Program-made: the position numbers and the translations under genes
Shown here: piece by piece, positions 8,633-16,084 of the stretch
Position numbering within the stretch: the first letter of the stretch is position 1
Layout: every line of letters starts with the position of its first letter
Origin: Bradyrhizobiaceae bacterium
Lineage (GTDB): Bacteria; Pseudomonadota; Alphaproteobacteria; Rhizobiales; Xanthobacteraceae
DNA length: 64,000 nt
Assembly (NCBI GenBank): GCA_020853885.1
Contig: JADYXZ010000019.1
Location: forward strand, 62,001 to 126,000
Direction: 5' to 3'
The notes under the pieces: generated by a model
Databases searched by the model: none
What the model saw: only the letters and a program-made list of their open reading frames with translations
What the model was told of the DNA's origin: nothing

Positions 8633-10416
8633 TCTACGATCCGCTGGGCGGGCCGGACCTGCGCAACCCTCACCGGACGGATCTTGCGCAATGCAGTCTC
8701 TGGTACGGCGGCCCCGCCGGAACGCTGGTTCCCGCGGGCGTGACGCCGCCGCCGGTTCCGCCGGATGGGCTGCACGGGATGCTTGCCGCTGGATACGCCG
8801 GTGCGTGCGGGCGCGCCGAGTCGCTTGCGACCGTATCGGCGGCCGCGAATGGCGCGTTCATTCGCGCGACCGGCTACATGGAGAAAGCCGGCGACTACAA
8901 GGACGGCAGCGGCAATACCGTGCGCTACGGTTACGACCGCGCGCTTTACGGCGGCGGCTTCGGTTTCTCGAAGCCGGACGGCTCGTACCTGTCGTTCGAT
9001 GCGATGCGTGCCGAGAAAAATGACGTCCTCTACGCCACGGCGCCGCTCGACAGCCGCTTCTTCAACGCCACCAACTTCAGCACGCGCGGTCAGGCGGTGC
9101 TCGAAGGGGGCCCCGTTCGCGCACTGCGCGGAAATCTTGCCTATGTCGACTACGATCGGGAAAACGACAATTTCAGCTATCGCGCGCTGGTCGGCCAGCC
9201 GACGCTCGCGCAATTCGACCGCCGCACCCTGAAAGGCGCGGTCGAGGCGGATATTGCGGGCGGTCCGCTGTTTTGGACGGTCGGCGTCGATCTCGATCAT
9301 GATTGGCGCGACGCCACGCGCTATCAGCGGCCGACCCTCGCGGCGCAATCGCGCGTGGTGCCCGACGCCCACGTGACGCAAGTCGGCGTGCGGGCTGACG
9401 CCAAGTGGCGGCCCACGGTCGATTCGCGTCTCATCGCCGGCGCGCGCTTGGACTTCGTGGATGCCGGCCTCGATGCGATCGACGCTGCGGGCCTCGTCAC
9501 GCCCGGCTTCGGCGCGACGCCCACGCCGCGCGCCCTGTACGCGCAATATTACGGCTATGCCGGCGACGGCTCGGCGCGGGAAACGAACGTTTCCGCCCAG
9601 CTCCGCTTCGAAAAGGATTTCGATGCCGGAGCCGGGCAGTGGTTCGCGGCCATACGGCGCCACGTGCGGACCGCCGACGTGCGCGAGCGGTATTTTGCGA
9701 GCTTCACGCCGCCGTCCGGCGATCTGCTCGAGCCGGGACCGGTGCATCGGACCTGGATCGGCAATCCGCTGCTCAAGCCCGAGCAGCATCATCTGGCCGA
9801 GATCGGCTCCGGATGGTCGCGCGGCGGCTGGCAGGCGGCGACGCGCCTCTATGCCGATCGGGTGACGGACTTCATCCTGCACGACCGCGCCCGCGGCCAG
9901 TCGGGCATTCTCGTCGCCAACAACGCCAACATCTTCCGCAATGTCGACGCCTTCATCGCCGGCTTCGATGCGATGCTCGGCTATCGCTTCGGCAACGGCG
10001 TTTACATCAACGGCACGCTGAACGCGACCTACGGCCAGAACCTTACTGACGACCTGCCGATCGCGCAGATTCCGCCGCTCGAAGGATCGATCCGCCTCGG
10101 CTGGAGCAACGCCCAGTGGGGCGCGGAGGCGCGGGTACGGATGGTCGCGACGCAGACGCGCACCGACAGCTATTTCCGCACCGGCTCCGGCGACGACGGC
10201 AACGGGCTCGTCGTTGTGCCGGGCGGGTTCACCACGGTCGATGTGGCGTTGCGGTGGGAGCCGCGGCCGAACGTGACGTTCGTTGCCGGCGTCGAGAACG
10301 TCTTCGACACGCTCTACACCGAATACATCGACCGCAACGACATCGACGATCCCTTCGTCGCGAATCCACCCGCCGCGGGACGCTCGTTCTTCGTGCGCGG
10401 CAACCTTCGCTTCTAA
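8584..10416 (+). CDS. TonB-dependent-receptor-type outer-membrane beta-barrel without a plug domain (OprC/NosA-like)
   Basis: 610 residues read from ATG 8584. From about residue 85 the sequence follows the barrel of TonB-dependent copper receptors: 'YKDGSGNTVRYGYDRAL', 'PNLLKPEQHH'-like 'NPLLKPEQHHLAEIG', 'GVENVFDTLYTEYI' and a C-terminal strand ending in Phe ('FFVRGNLRF'). OprC/NosA proteins are near 700 residues and start with a TonB box and a plug of about 110-130 residues; neither is recognisable here. The first 80 residues are Pro/Gly rich and contain two cysteines. It may be a passive or unconventional porin, or a degenerate receptor. The adjacent ABC importer and nnrS suggest uptake of a metal or small ligand used in anaerobic respiration; this is inferred. 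Confidence 0.75.
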   Translation: MPVAFSQEAKLPAAPVIYDPLGGPDLRNPHRTDLAQCSLWYGGPAGTLVPAGVTPPPVPPDGLHGMLAAGYAGACGRAESLATVSAAANGAFIRATGYMEKAGDYKDGSGNTVRYGYDRALYGGGFGFSKPDGSYLSFDAMRAEKNDVLYATAPLDSRFFNATNFSTRGQAVLEGGPVRALRGNLAYVDYDRENDNFSYRALVGQPTLAQFDRRTLKGAVEADIAGGPLFWTVGVDLDHDWRDATRYQRPTLAAQSRVVPDAHVTQVGVRADAKWRPTVDSRLIAGARLDFVDAGLDAIDAAGLVTPGFGATPTPRALYAQYYGYAGDGSARETNVSAQLRFEKDFDAGAGQWFAAIRRHVRTADVRERYFASFTPPSGDLLEPGPVHRTWIGNPLLKPEQHHLAEIGSGWSRGGWQAATRLYADRVTDFILHDRARGQSGILVANNANIFRNVDAFIAGFDAMLGYRFGNGVYINGTLNATYGQNLTDDLPIAQIPPLEGSIRLGWSNAQWGAEARVRMVATQTRTDSYFRTGSGDDGNGLVVVPGGFTTVDVALRWEPRPNVTFVAGVENVFDTLYTEYIDRNDIDDPFVANPPAAGRSFFVRGNLRF

Positions 10417-10453
10417 TTCGCATGCGGCCTCGGCCGACATAGGAGACACGAAC

Positions 10454-11434
10454 ATGCTCTCTCGACGCAGCCTGCTTTCCACCGGCCTGACGTTTCTCGG
10501 CACGTCGCTGGTCGCGCCCGCGCTGGCGCGCGCCGCAGCGGCGCCGCTCGATACCCTGACATTGGCCGGACCGCCGGCGCCGCCGTCACTCTATCTCGCA
10601 CATCTCGCACGCCAGGAGAGGCTGGCGCCGTTCGCCAAATCGGTGCGCTTCGAGCAGTGGAAGAGTCCGGATCAGCTCCGCGCCGGCGTGATCTCCGGCG
10701 AGTATCACGTTGCGGCGACGCCAGTGAACGTGGCCGCCACGCTCTATCGCAAGGGCGTGCCGGTGCGGCTCCTCGACGTCACTGTCTGGGGCATCCTGTC
10801 GATCCTCTCCACCGATCCGGAGATCAAGTCGATCGCCGACCTCAAGGGGCGGGAGCTTGCGGTGCCGTTCCGCGGCGACATGCCGGACATCGTGCTGCAG
10901 GTTCTGCTTCTCAAGGCGGGCACGGACGTCAAGCTGACCTATGTCGGCACGCCGTTCGAGGGCCTGCAGCTGTTCATGGCGCGCCGCGTCGCTTCGATCC
11001 TGCTGCCGGAGCCCGTTTCGACCGCGGCGCAGATGCGCGGCAAGTCGATCGGCCTGGAGGTGCGCCGCGCCATCAATGTCCAGGAGGCCTGGGCCGCATC
11101 GTTCGGCGGATCCGGACAAATTCCGCAGGCAGGCACGCTCGTGCAGGCCAAGCTTGCCGCCGAGCGGCCGGAGCTCATTGCTGCGGTCAAGGCCGGCGAG
11201 CAGGCGGCCATCGAATGGATCGCGTCGAACGGCCCGAGCGCCGCGCGGCTCGGCGCCGAGCTCTTCCAGCTCGATGCCGAGATCGTTCAGCGCTCGCTGC
11301 AGACGACGCCGCTCAAGTGGCGCTCGGCGCGGGAGGCGCGGGCGGAGATCGAGCGTTTCTATGCGACATTGGCCGAAATCGATGCGGCCCTGATCGGTGG
11401 CGGGTTGCCGGATGAACAATTCTATCTCGGTTGA
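10454..11434 (+). CDS. ABC substrate-binding protein (NMT1/THI5-like)
   Basis: Periplasmic binding protein of 326 residues. The N-terminus 'MLSRRSLLSTGLTFLG' has twin arginines and a hydrophobic stretch ending near 'ALARAAAA', so export by Tat or Sec is possible. The body has the features of NitT/TauT-type binding proteins: 'SIADLKGRELAVPFRGDMPDIV', 'LTYVGTPFEGLQLFMARRV' and 'AKLAAERPELIAAVKAGEQAAIEW'. AGGAG is 9 bases upstream of the ATG. It completes the importer encoded by the preceding genes and overlaps nnrS by 23 bases. The ligand is unknown. Confidence 0.85.
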   Translation: MLSRRSLLSTGLTFLGTSLVAPALARAAAAPLDTLTLAGPPAPPSLYLAHLARQERLAPFAKSVRFEQWKSPDQLRAGVISGEYHVAATPVNVAATLYRKGVPVRLLDVTVWGILSILSTDPEIKSIADLKGRELAVPFRGDMPDIVLQVLLLKAGTDVKLTYVGTPFEGLQLFMARRVASILLPEPVSTAAQMRGKSIGLEVRRAINVQEAWAASFGGSGQIPQAGTLVQAKLAAERPELIAAVKAGEQAAIEWIASNGPSAARLGAELFQLDAEIVQRSLQTTPLKWRSAREARAEIERFYATLAEIDAALIGGGLPDEQFYLG

Positions 11435-12617
11435 AAGCGTCGCGCCGCCGCGCGCGGGCATGCTCCTCGCCTATGGATTCCGGCCTTTCTTCCTGGCGAC
11501 GGCAGGGTGGGCGGTGGCGGCGATCGCGCTCTGGGTCGCCGCGCTCACCGGCGTGCTGCCGGATTCGTTGGCCGTCGATCTCGCGTGGCACCAGCACGAG
11601 ATGCTGTTCGGGGCCTTCGCCGCGGCGGTCGCCGGCTTCGTGCTGACCGCCTTCCCCGAATGGACGAAAACCGGGCCGCTTACCGGTCAGCCGCTCGGAT
11701 GGCTGGTCGGCCTGTGGGTCGCGGGGCGGATCGCGATGCTCAGCGGCAGCACGCGCCTCGACGTCGCGCTGATCGCGGCCGCATTCCTGCCCGTTGTGAC
11801 CGCTGTCGCCGCCGCGGTCGTCATCCGCGTCCGCGCAACGCGGCTCGTCCTCTTCGTCGCGCTGCTCGGGCTCCTGTCGGTGCTTTCCATGCTGTGGCAG
11901 GCGGGACGCATCGAGCTCCTGCCGATCGAGCCCACCTCGCTCGCGCTGCCGAGCCTTCTCGTCTATGCCGCGCTGGTCACCCTCGCATCCGGGCGCATTG
12001 TTCCGATCGTATCGCAGCTCGCTCTGCGGGAGGATTCCGCGACGCGGCTGCTCCGGATCGAGCCGGCTTCGAGCGAAGTCGCGGCCGTGGCGCTCCTGGC
12101 GCTGGCCGGAGTCGTCGCCTTCGAGGTGCGGGCCGAAATCGCCGGCTGGGTGGCGTTTGCCGCGGTGGCGGCACAGATCCATCGCGTATGCGAATGGTGG
12201 ATCGGACGCTCCGCTCGCCACGCTTATATATGGCCGTTTCACCTGTCGGGCGTGATGATCGCAACTGCCGCCGGCGCCATTGGTCTCGATAACTTCGGCG
12301 TGCCGATGCCCGCTTCGGGCGTGGCGCACGCGCTCGGCCTCGGCGGCGCGGGCCTCGCCACGCTCGCGGTGATGACGATTGCGGGGCTTCTGCACACCGG
12401 CCATACGCCGCTGCGCGTGCCGTTCGCGGGCGGGATTGCGCTTGCGCTGCTGGCGTGCTCCGCAGTGGTGCGCGTTGCAGCGGCGTGGCTGCCGGGCAAT
12501 TTCGCCGGCAGTGCGGTCGACGCCGCCGCCCTATTGTGGGTCGGCGCCTTCCTTCTCTACCTTGGCGTGCTCGGGCCCAGGTTGTTGCGCCCCCGCATCG
12601 ACGGAAAGCCGGGCTGA
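11412..12617 (+). CDS. nnrS: NnrS family haem/copper membrane protein
   Basis: 401 residues with about twelve hydrophobic segments. Family features are 'AYGFRPFFLATAGWAVAAIALW', 'WHQHEMLFGAFAAAVAGFVLTAFPEWT' with the conserved His residues, and 'ARHAYIWPFHLSGVMI' and 'GLLHTGHTPLRVP' in the C-terminal half. NnrS is a haem- and copper-containing membrane protein known from nitrate/nitrite/NO regulons of alphaproteobacteria, where it lessens NO stress. Its place in an operon with an FNR-type box and near a nir locus agrees with this. The start overlaps the binding-protein gene. Confidence 0.92.
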   Translation: MNNSISVESVAPPRAGMLLAYGFRPFFLATAGWAVAAIALWVAALTGVLPDSLAVDLAWHQHEMLFGAFAAAVAGFVLTAFPEWTKTGPLTGQPLGWLVGLWVAGRIAMLSGSTRLDVALIAAAFLPVVTAVAAAVVIRVRATRLVLFVALLGLLSVLSMLWQAGRIELLPIEPTSLALPSLLVYAALVTLASGRIVPIVSQLALREDSATRLLRIEPASSEVAAVALLALAGVVAFEVRAEIAGWVAFAAVAAQIHRVCEWWIGRSARHAYIWPFHLSGVMIATAAGAIGLDNFGVPMPASGVAHALGLGGAGLATLAVMTIAGLLHTGHTPLRVPFAGGIALALLACSAVVRVAAAWLPGNFAGSAVDAAALLWVGAFLLYLGVLGPRLLRPRIDGKPG

Positions 12618-12640
12618 CCGGGGATCATTACTCCCCGGTC
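12616..12640. terminator. Stem-loop between convergent nnrS and molybdopterin oxidoreductase genes
   Basis: Nine-base arms GACCGGGGA and TCCCCGGTC enclose a seven-base loop. The hairpin overlaps the end of nnrS and lies just before the stop of the opposite gene. No run of T follows on either strand, so it is a possible bidirectional stop or mRNA 3' end, not a textbook intrinsic terminator. Confidence 0.5.
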
Positions 12641-12647
12641 AATCCCG

Positions 12648-14816
12648 CTACATTTCGTCAGCGGAAACCTTTCCGACTTTGCAGAGAAGACCGCGCAGCT
12701 GGTACGTGCCCATCGCCGGGTCATAGGGCGGCGTGTTGTCGGTGAGCAGGTTCGCGTTCGATTTCCACACGCCATATTCCGGCCCCGGCTCGTCCGGGAA
12801 CCACCAGCCGTGCTGCGCATTGATTACGCGCGGGTCGATGCCGCGCGTGAGCTTGGCGCGCTGCCGCATCCGCCCCCGGCGCGTTTCGATCCACATCCAG
12901 TCGCCCTTGGCGATGCCGTAGCGTGCCGCCGTGTCCGGGTGAATTTCCGCTACCGGATCGCGGTGCGCCCTGCGCAGGTTGGCGAGTTGGCGGTGCTCGG
13001 AGTTGAAGAAGAAGGGAATGCGGCCCCCCGTCGTCAGCACCAGCGGATATTCGGCGGCGACTTCCGGCGCGCTGATCGGGCTTTCCGGCGGTTCCTCGTA
13101 GTAGGGCAGGGGCGAATAGCCGAACTCTTCGAAGCGGGTCGAATAGAGTTCGATCTTGCCGGTCGGGGTGCGGAAGCCGTTCTTCTCGTATTTGCGATAC
13201 TCGAACGGCATCTGGAAGAAGCCGCGCTCGCAGAGCTGCTCGAAGTTGAGTCCGGTGCCGCCCGCGGCAAGCTGCGCATTGAGCACGTCGCGCACGGACT
13301 CCTGGCCAACCGGAAGGTTCATCCGCCGCGCCAGCTCGACGAAGATCTCCTCGTCGGACTTGCATTCGCCGATGCGCACCGACCGCTGGTTCGCCAGCAC
13401 GACATTGCCGGCAATGGTGGGAAGCGCTGCGAGCTGATCGATCTCCGGCCAGGAAGCGGCGGGCAGCACGATGTCCGCAAGCTCGACCGTCGGTGTCATG
13501 AACAGATCGGCGTTCACCATGAAGTCGAGCTTCATCAGCGACTCATAGACGAGCGAGCTGTTCGCGTAGGTCGTCAGCGTATTATTGCCGAAGACCAGGA
13601 ACGCCTTCACGGGGTAGGGCTTTCCTTCGCGCATGGCCTGCAGGAGCGTCGGAATATGCGCGGCCGGCAGGTCGGCACCGGCGCCGGCGAGCAGCTTGAA
13701 CCGGTCGGCACCCAGCCGCTTGGCATTCGCCTCCGGCGTGAGGTTCTCGATCAGGCTCGGGAAGCGGCCGAGACCATGCATGCCGAACACCCACCCGCCG
13801 GGGATGTCGACGTTGGCCGTCAGCGCGGGCAGCATCGACACGGCGCGTATGGTCTGGATGCATTTCGGCGTGTGCTCGATGGCGCAGCCCCACTCGAGCG
13901 TCGCGGGCTTGGTCTCCGCGAAGAGGCGGGTCGCCGCGCGGATTTTGTCCGCGGAAACCCAGGTGATTGGTTCGGCCCATTCCGGCGTGTACTCGCGCAC
14001 GCGCTCGGCGAGCGCGTCGAATCCGTGCGTCCATTGCTGGACGAACGCATCGTCGTAGAGCTTCTCTTCGATCATGACGTTCAGCATGCTGAGCGCCAGC
14101 GCATCGTCGACGCCCGGCCGGACCTGCAGCCAGATGTCCGCCTTCTTGGCGAGCTCCGTCTCGCGCGGATCGACAACGATGATCTTCGGATTGTGCGCAA
14201 GCGCCTCATGCACGCTGAAGCGGGTCTCGCCATCCGGTCCGGAATTGACCGGGTTGTGACCCCAGAACAGGATGCACTTGGGCGCCACGTCGCCCGTGTA
14301 GTCGCAAACGGGCAGGTCGCCGAAGGTGAGAATGGTGGTGTTGACGCGCGGATGGAAGCACTGCGCGAAGCCGGGCTCACACCAGTTGGGCGTGCCGAGC
14401 GCATGGCCGAAGCGCGACACCCAGCGGATATGGTGGCGCCCGGTGCCGGTGCCGAGCGCGATGGACTCCGGACCGTATTCCGCGCGGATTTTCAGGAGCC
14501 GCTCGGAAATCTCATCGAGCGCATCGTCCCAGGAAATCCGTTGCCACTGCCCGGAACCGCGCGGGCCGATCCGGCGCATCGGATGCTTCAGCCGGTCCGG
14601 ATGATAGACGATGTCTTTGGTGACCGTGCCGATCGGGCAGAGGCGCCCGTGATTGAGCGGGGACTCCCGGTCGCCCTCGACCTTGACCAGCACCCCGTCC
14701 TGCACGTGCAGTAGTACGCCGCACCCGCCGTGACAGCTTCGGCAAACGCTCTTCAGGACCGTTGTCGTGGACGGGTGGGTAGCCGCAACGTCGGCAGGGC
14801 GCTGTTGGATGTTCAT
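12648..14816 (-). CDS. Molybdopterin oxidoreductase with N-terminal [4Fe-4S] site (DMSO reductase family)
   Basis: 722 residues, no signal peptide, so probably cytoplasmic. The N-terminal cluster motif is 'CRSCHGGC' with the fourth cysteine in 'GRLCPIG'. Then come 'WQRISWDDALDEI', 'HNPKIIVVDPRETELAKKADIWLQVRPG' and the C-terminal dinucleotide-binding domain 'VINAQHGWWFPDEPG'. 'FAQCFHP' puts a cysteine where family members bind Mo or W. Overall order and motifs such as 'KPYPVKAFLVFGNN' resemble acetylene hydratase, but its catalytic Asp (position after the second Cys) is His here, so that activity is unlikely. No Fe-S or membrane subunit is adjacent. It is divergent from a LysR gene and near a transhydroxylase-type enzyme, which suggests a role in the same phenolic pathway. 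Substrate unknown. Confidence 0.82.
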   Translation of the reverse strand: MNIQQRPADVAATHPSTTTVLKSVCRSCHGGCGVLLHVQDGVLVKVEGDRESPLNHGRLCPIGTVTKDIVYHPDRLKHPMRRIGPRGSGQWQRISWDDALDEISERLLKIRAEYGPESIALGTGTGRHHIRWVSRFGHALGTPNWCEPGFAQCFHPRVNTTILTFGDLPVCDYTGDVAPKCILFWGHNPVNSGPDGETRFSVHEALAHNPKIIVVDPRETELAKKADIWLQVRPGVDDALALSMLNVMIEEKLYDDAFVQQWTHGFDALAERVREYTPEWAEPITWVSADKIRAATRLFAETKPATLEWGCAIEHTPKCIQTIRAVSMLPALTANVDIPGGWVFGMHGLGRFPSLIENLTPEANAKRLGADRFKLLAGAGADLPAAHIPTLLQAMREGKPYPVKAFLVFGNNTLTTYANSSLVYESLMKLDFMVNADLFMTPTVELADIVLPAASWPEIDQLAALPTIAGNVVLANQRSVRIGECKSDEEIFVELARRMNLPVGQESVRDVLNAQLAAGGTGLNFEQLCERGFFQMPFEYRKYEKNGFRTPTGKIELYSTRFEEFGYSPLPYYEEPPESPISAPEVAAEYPLVLTTGGRIPFFFNSEHRQLANLRRAHRDPVAEIHPDTAARYGIAKGDWMWIETRRGRMRQRAKLTRGIDPRVINAQHGWWFPDEPGPEYGVWKSNANLLTDNTPPYDPAMGTYQLRGLLCKVGKVSADEM

Positions 14817-15012
14817 GCAGGCCTCATCGGCGCGAATAATTCCAAAATACGCTATCCGGGTCCTTGATCTCTGTTAGGTGCAATTTTCGCGTGGCGTGAT
14901 AACATTTTACGATCAGCCGGCCGGCCGTTACAGTGATACCGCGCCGCCGGCAGCGTCAAGCACTGTGCGGAGCAGACCGTGCGGGGCAAAGGTTTATGAC
15001 CGGGATGCTGTG
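14817..15012. promoter_or_regulatory. Divergent promoter region of the molybdopterin oxidoreductase and LysR genes
   Basis: About 196 bases between divergent starts, AT-richer around 14840-14920. LysR regulators usually bind between themselves and a divergent target, so this is the expected operator region. I see no clear T-N11-A dyad or FNR box. Confidence 0.4.
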
Positions 15013-15987
15013 ATGATGAAGCTCAGTCAACTGCGCAATCTGGTGGCGATCGTTGAAGCTGGAACGGTTCGCAAGGCGGCCAAGAATCTCAACCTGTCCC
15101 AATCGTCCCTCACCAAAAGCATTCAGCAGCTCGAGGATCAGCTCGGCGTCGAGCTCCTCCATCGCGGCGCGCGCGGCATCGCACCGACCGCGGCGGGGCA
15201 GGTGCTCGTCGCACGTTCAAAGACGATCGATGCGGAGCTGCGTCATGCCCGCAGCGACATCGAGGCGATGCGCGGCGCAACCTTTGGCGAAATTCGCGTG
15301 AGCGCGTCGCCGACCGTGGCGATGGGCCTGCTGCCGCAGGCTGTCGCGGCTTTCCAGCACTCGCGGCCGCGGGTGAGCTTCTTCATTCAGGAGGGCGTCT
15401 ATCCCGACATATTGCCGGACGTGCGCACCGGCGCGCTCGACTTCGCAATCTGCCTCATTCCCGGCCGTCCACGGGATGAGACCTTGAAGTTCGACAGCCT
15501 GGTCGAGGACCGCGTGGTGCCGGCCGTGCGCGCGGACCATCCGCTGATCTGTGCCCGCAGGCTCGATCTCTCCGATCTCCTGGACCTCAACTGGATCATC
15601 TACCGCCGCAGCCATACCGGCCTGGACATCTTCGAGCAGACTTTCATCGCCAACGGGCTTACGCCTCCGGCCAGCCGGGTCGAATGCAATTCGTTTGCCT
15701 GCGCGCTCGCCATGGTCGAGAAAGGCAATTACGCGACGCTGGTGCCGTCGCAGATTTTTGCTGGCAGCCGAAGGCCGTCTTCCATCGCGCCGGTGCCGCT
15801 CGATTCGCCCATGCCGACATGGGAGGTGGCCGTGATTTCGCGCGGTCCGCAGGAGCTTTCCGCCGTGTGCCGCGCCTTCCTCGAGGAATTGCGGCGCGTC
15901 GCCGCCACCTTCGGCATTACCAAGCCCCCGGCGCCGGCGCGATCCCCAGGTCCGGCGTTGATGCACGCCCGCGCCGGGAGGAATTGA
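15013..15987 (+). CDS. LysR-family transcriptional regulator
   Basis: 324 residues with the N-terminal winged HTH 'LVAIVEAGTVRKAAKNLNLSQSSLTKSIQQLEDQLGVELLHRGARG' (about residues 8-55; shown here as the family landmark, pieces 'NLSQSSLTKSI' and 'QLGVELLHRG'). A periplasmic-binding-like effector domain follows ('GEIRVSASPTVAMGLLPQAV'). It probably senses an aromatic intermediate and controls the divergent molybdopterin gene and perhaps the transhydroxylase operon that follows. Tandem ATGs at 15013 and 15016 are possible starts. Confidence 0.88.
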   Translation: MMKLSQLRNLVAIVEAGTVRKAAKNLNLSQSSLTKSIQQLEDQLGVELLHRGARGIAPTAAGQVLVARSKTIDAELRHARSDIEAMRGATFGEIRVSASPTVAMGLLPQAVAAFQHSRPRVSFFIQEGVYPDILPDVRTGALDFAICLIPGRPRDETLKFDSLVEDRVVPAVRADHPLICARRLDLSDLLDLNWIIYRRSHTGLDIFEQTFIANGLTPPASRVECNSFACALAMVEKGNYATLVPSQIFAGSRRPSSIAPVPLDSPMPTWEVAVISRGPQELSAVCRAFLEELRRVAATFGITKPPAPARSPGPALMHARAGRN

Positions 15988-16034
15988 CGTTCCCGCGGCG
16001 GCCTCCTCACTGATCGCCAATTTCGATCATTGTT

Positions 16035-16051
16035 GCATCAATAAGCATCAA
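16035..16051 (+). promoter_or_regulatory. Direct repeat upstream of the transhydroxylase-type operon
   Basis: GCATCAA is repeated with a ten-base period (16035-16041 and 16045-16051), about 35 bases before ATG 16085. The spacing of one helical turn and the position suit a regulator-binding site overlapping a promoter. The binding protein is unknown; the nearby LysR regulator is one candidate. Confidence 0.35.
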
Positions 16052-16084
16052 ATGCCGATCGGCGGCTGACTACAATTCCGCGGC

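Noticed and set aside
8299-10503. 734-codon minus-strand frame over the outer-membrane barrel
   Set aside because: Antisense of a protein with clear barrel features ending in Phe; no start signal, no domain.
12648-14816. Acetylene hydratase
   Set aside because: Overall similarity is there, but the catalytic Asp near the Fe-S motif is His; an oxidoreductase role is more likely.
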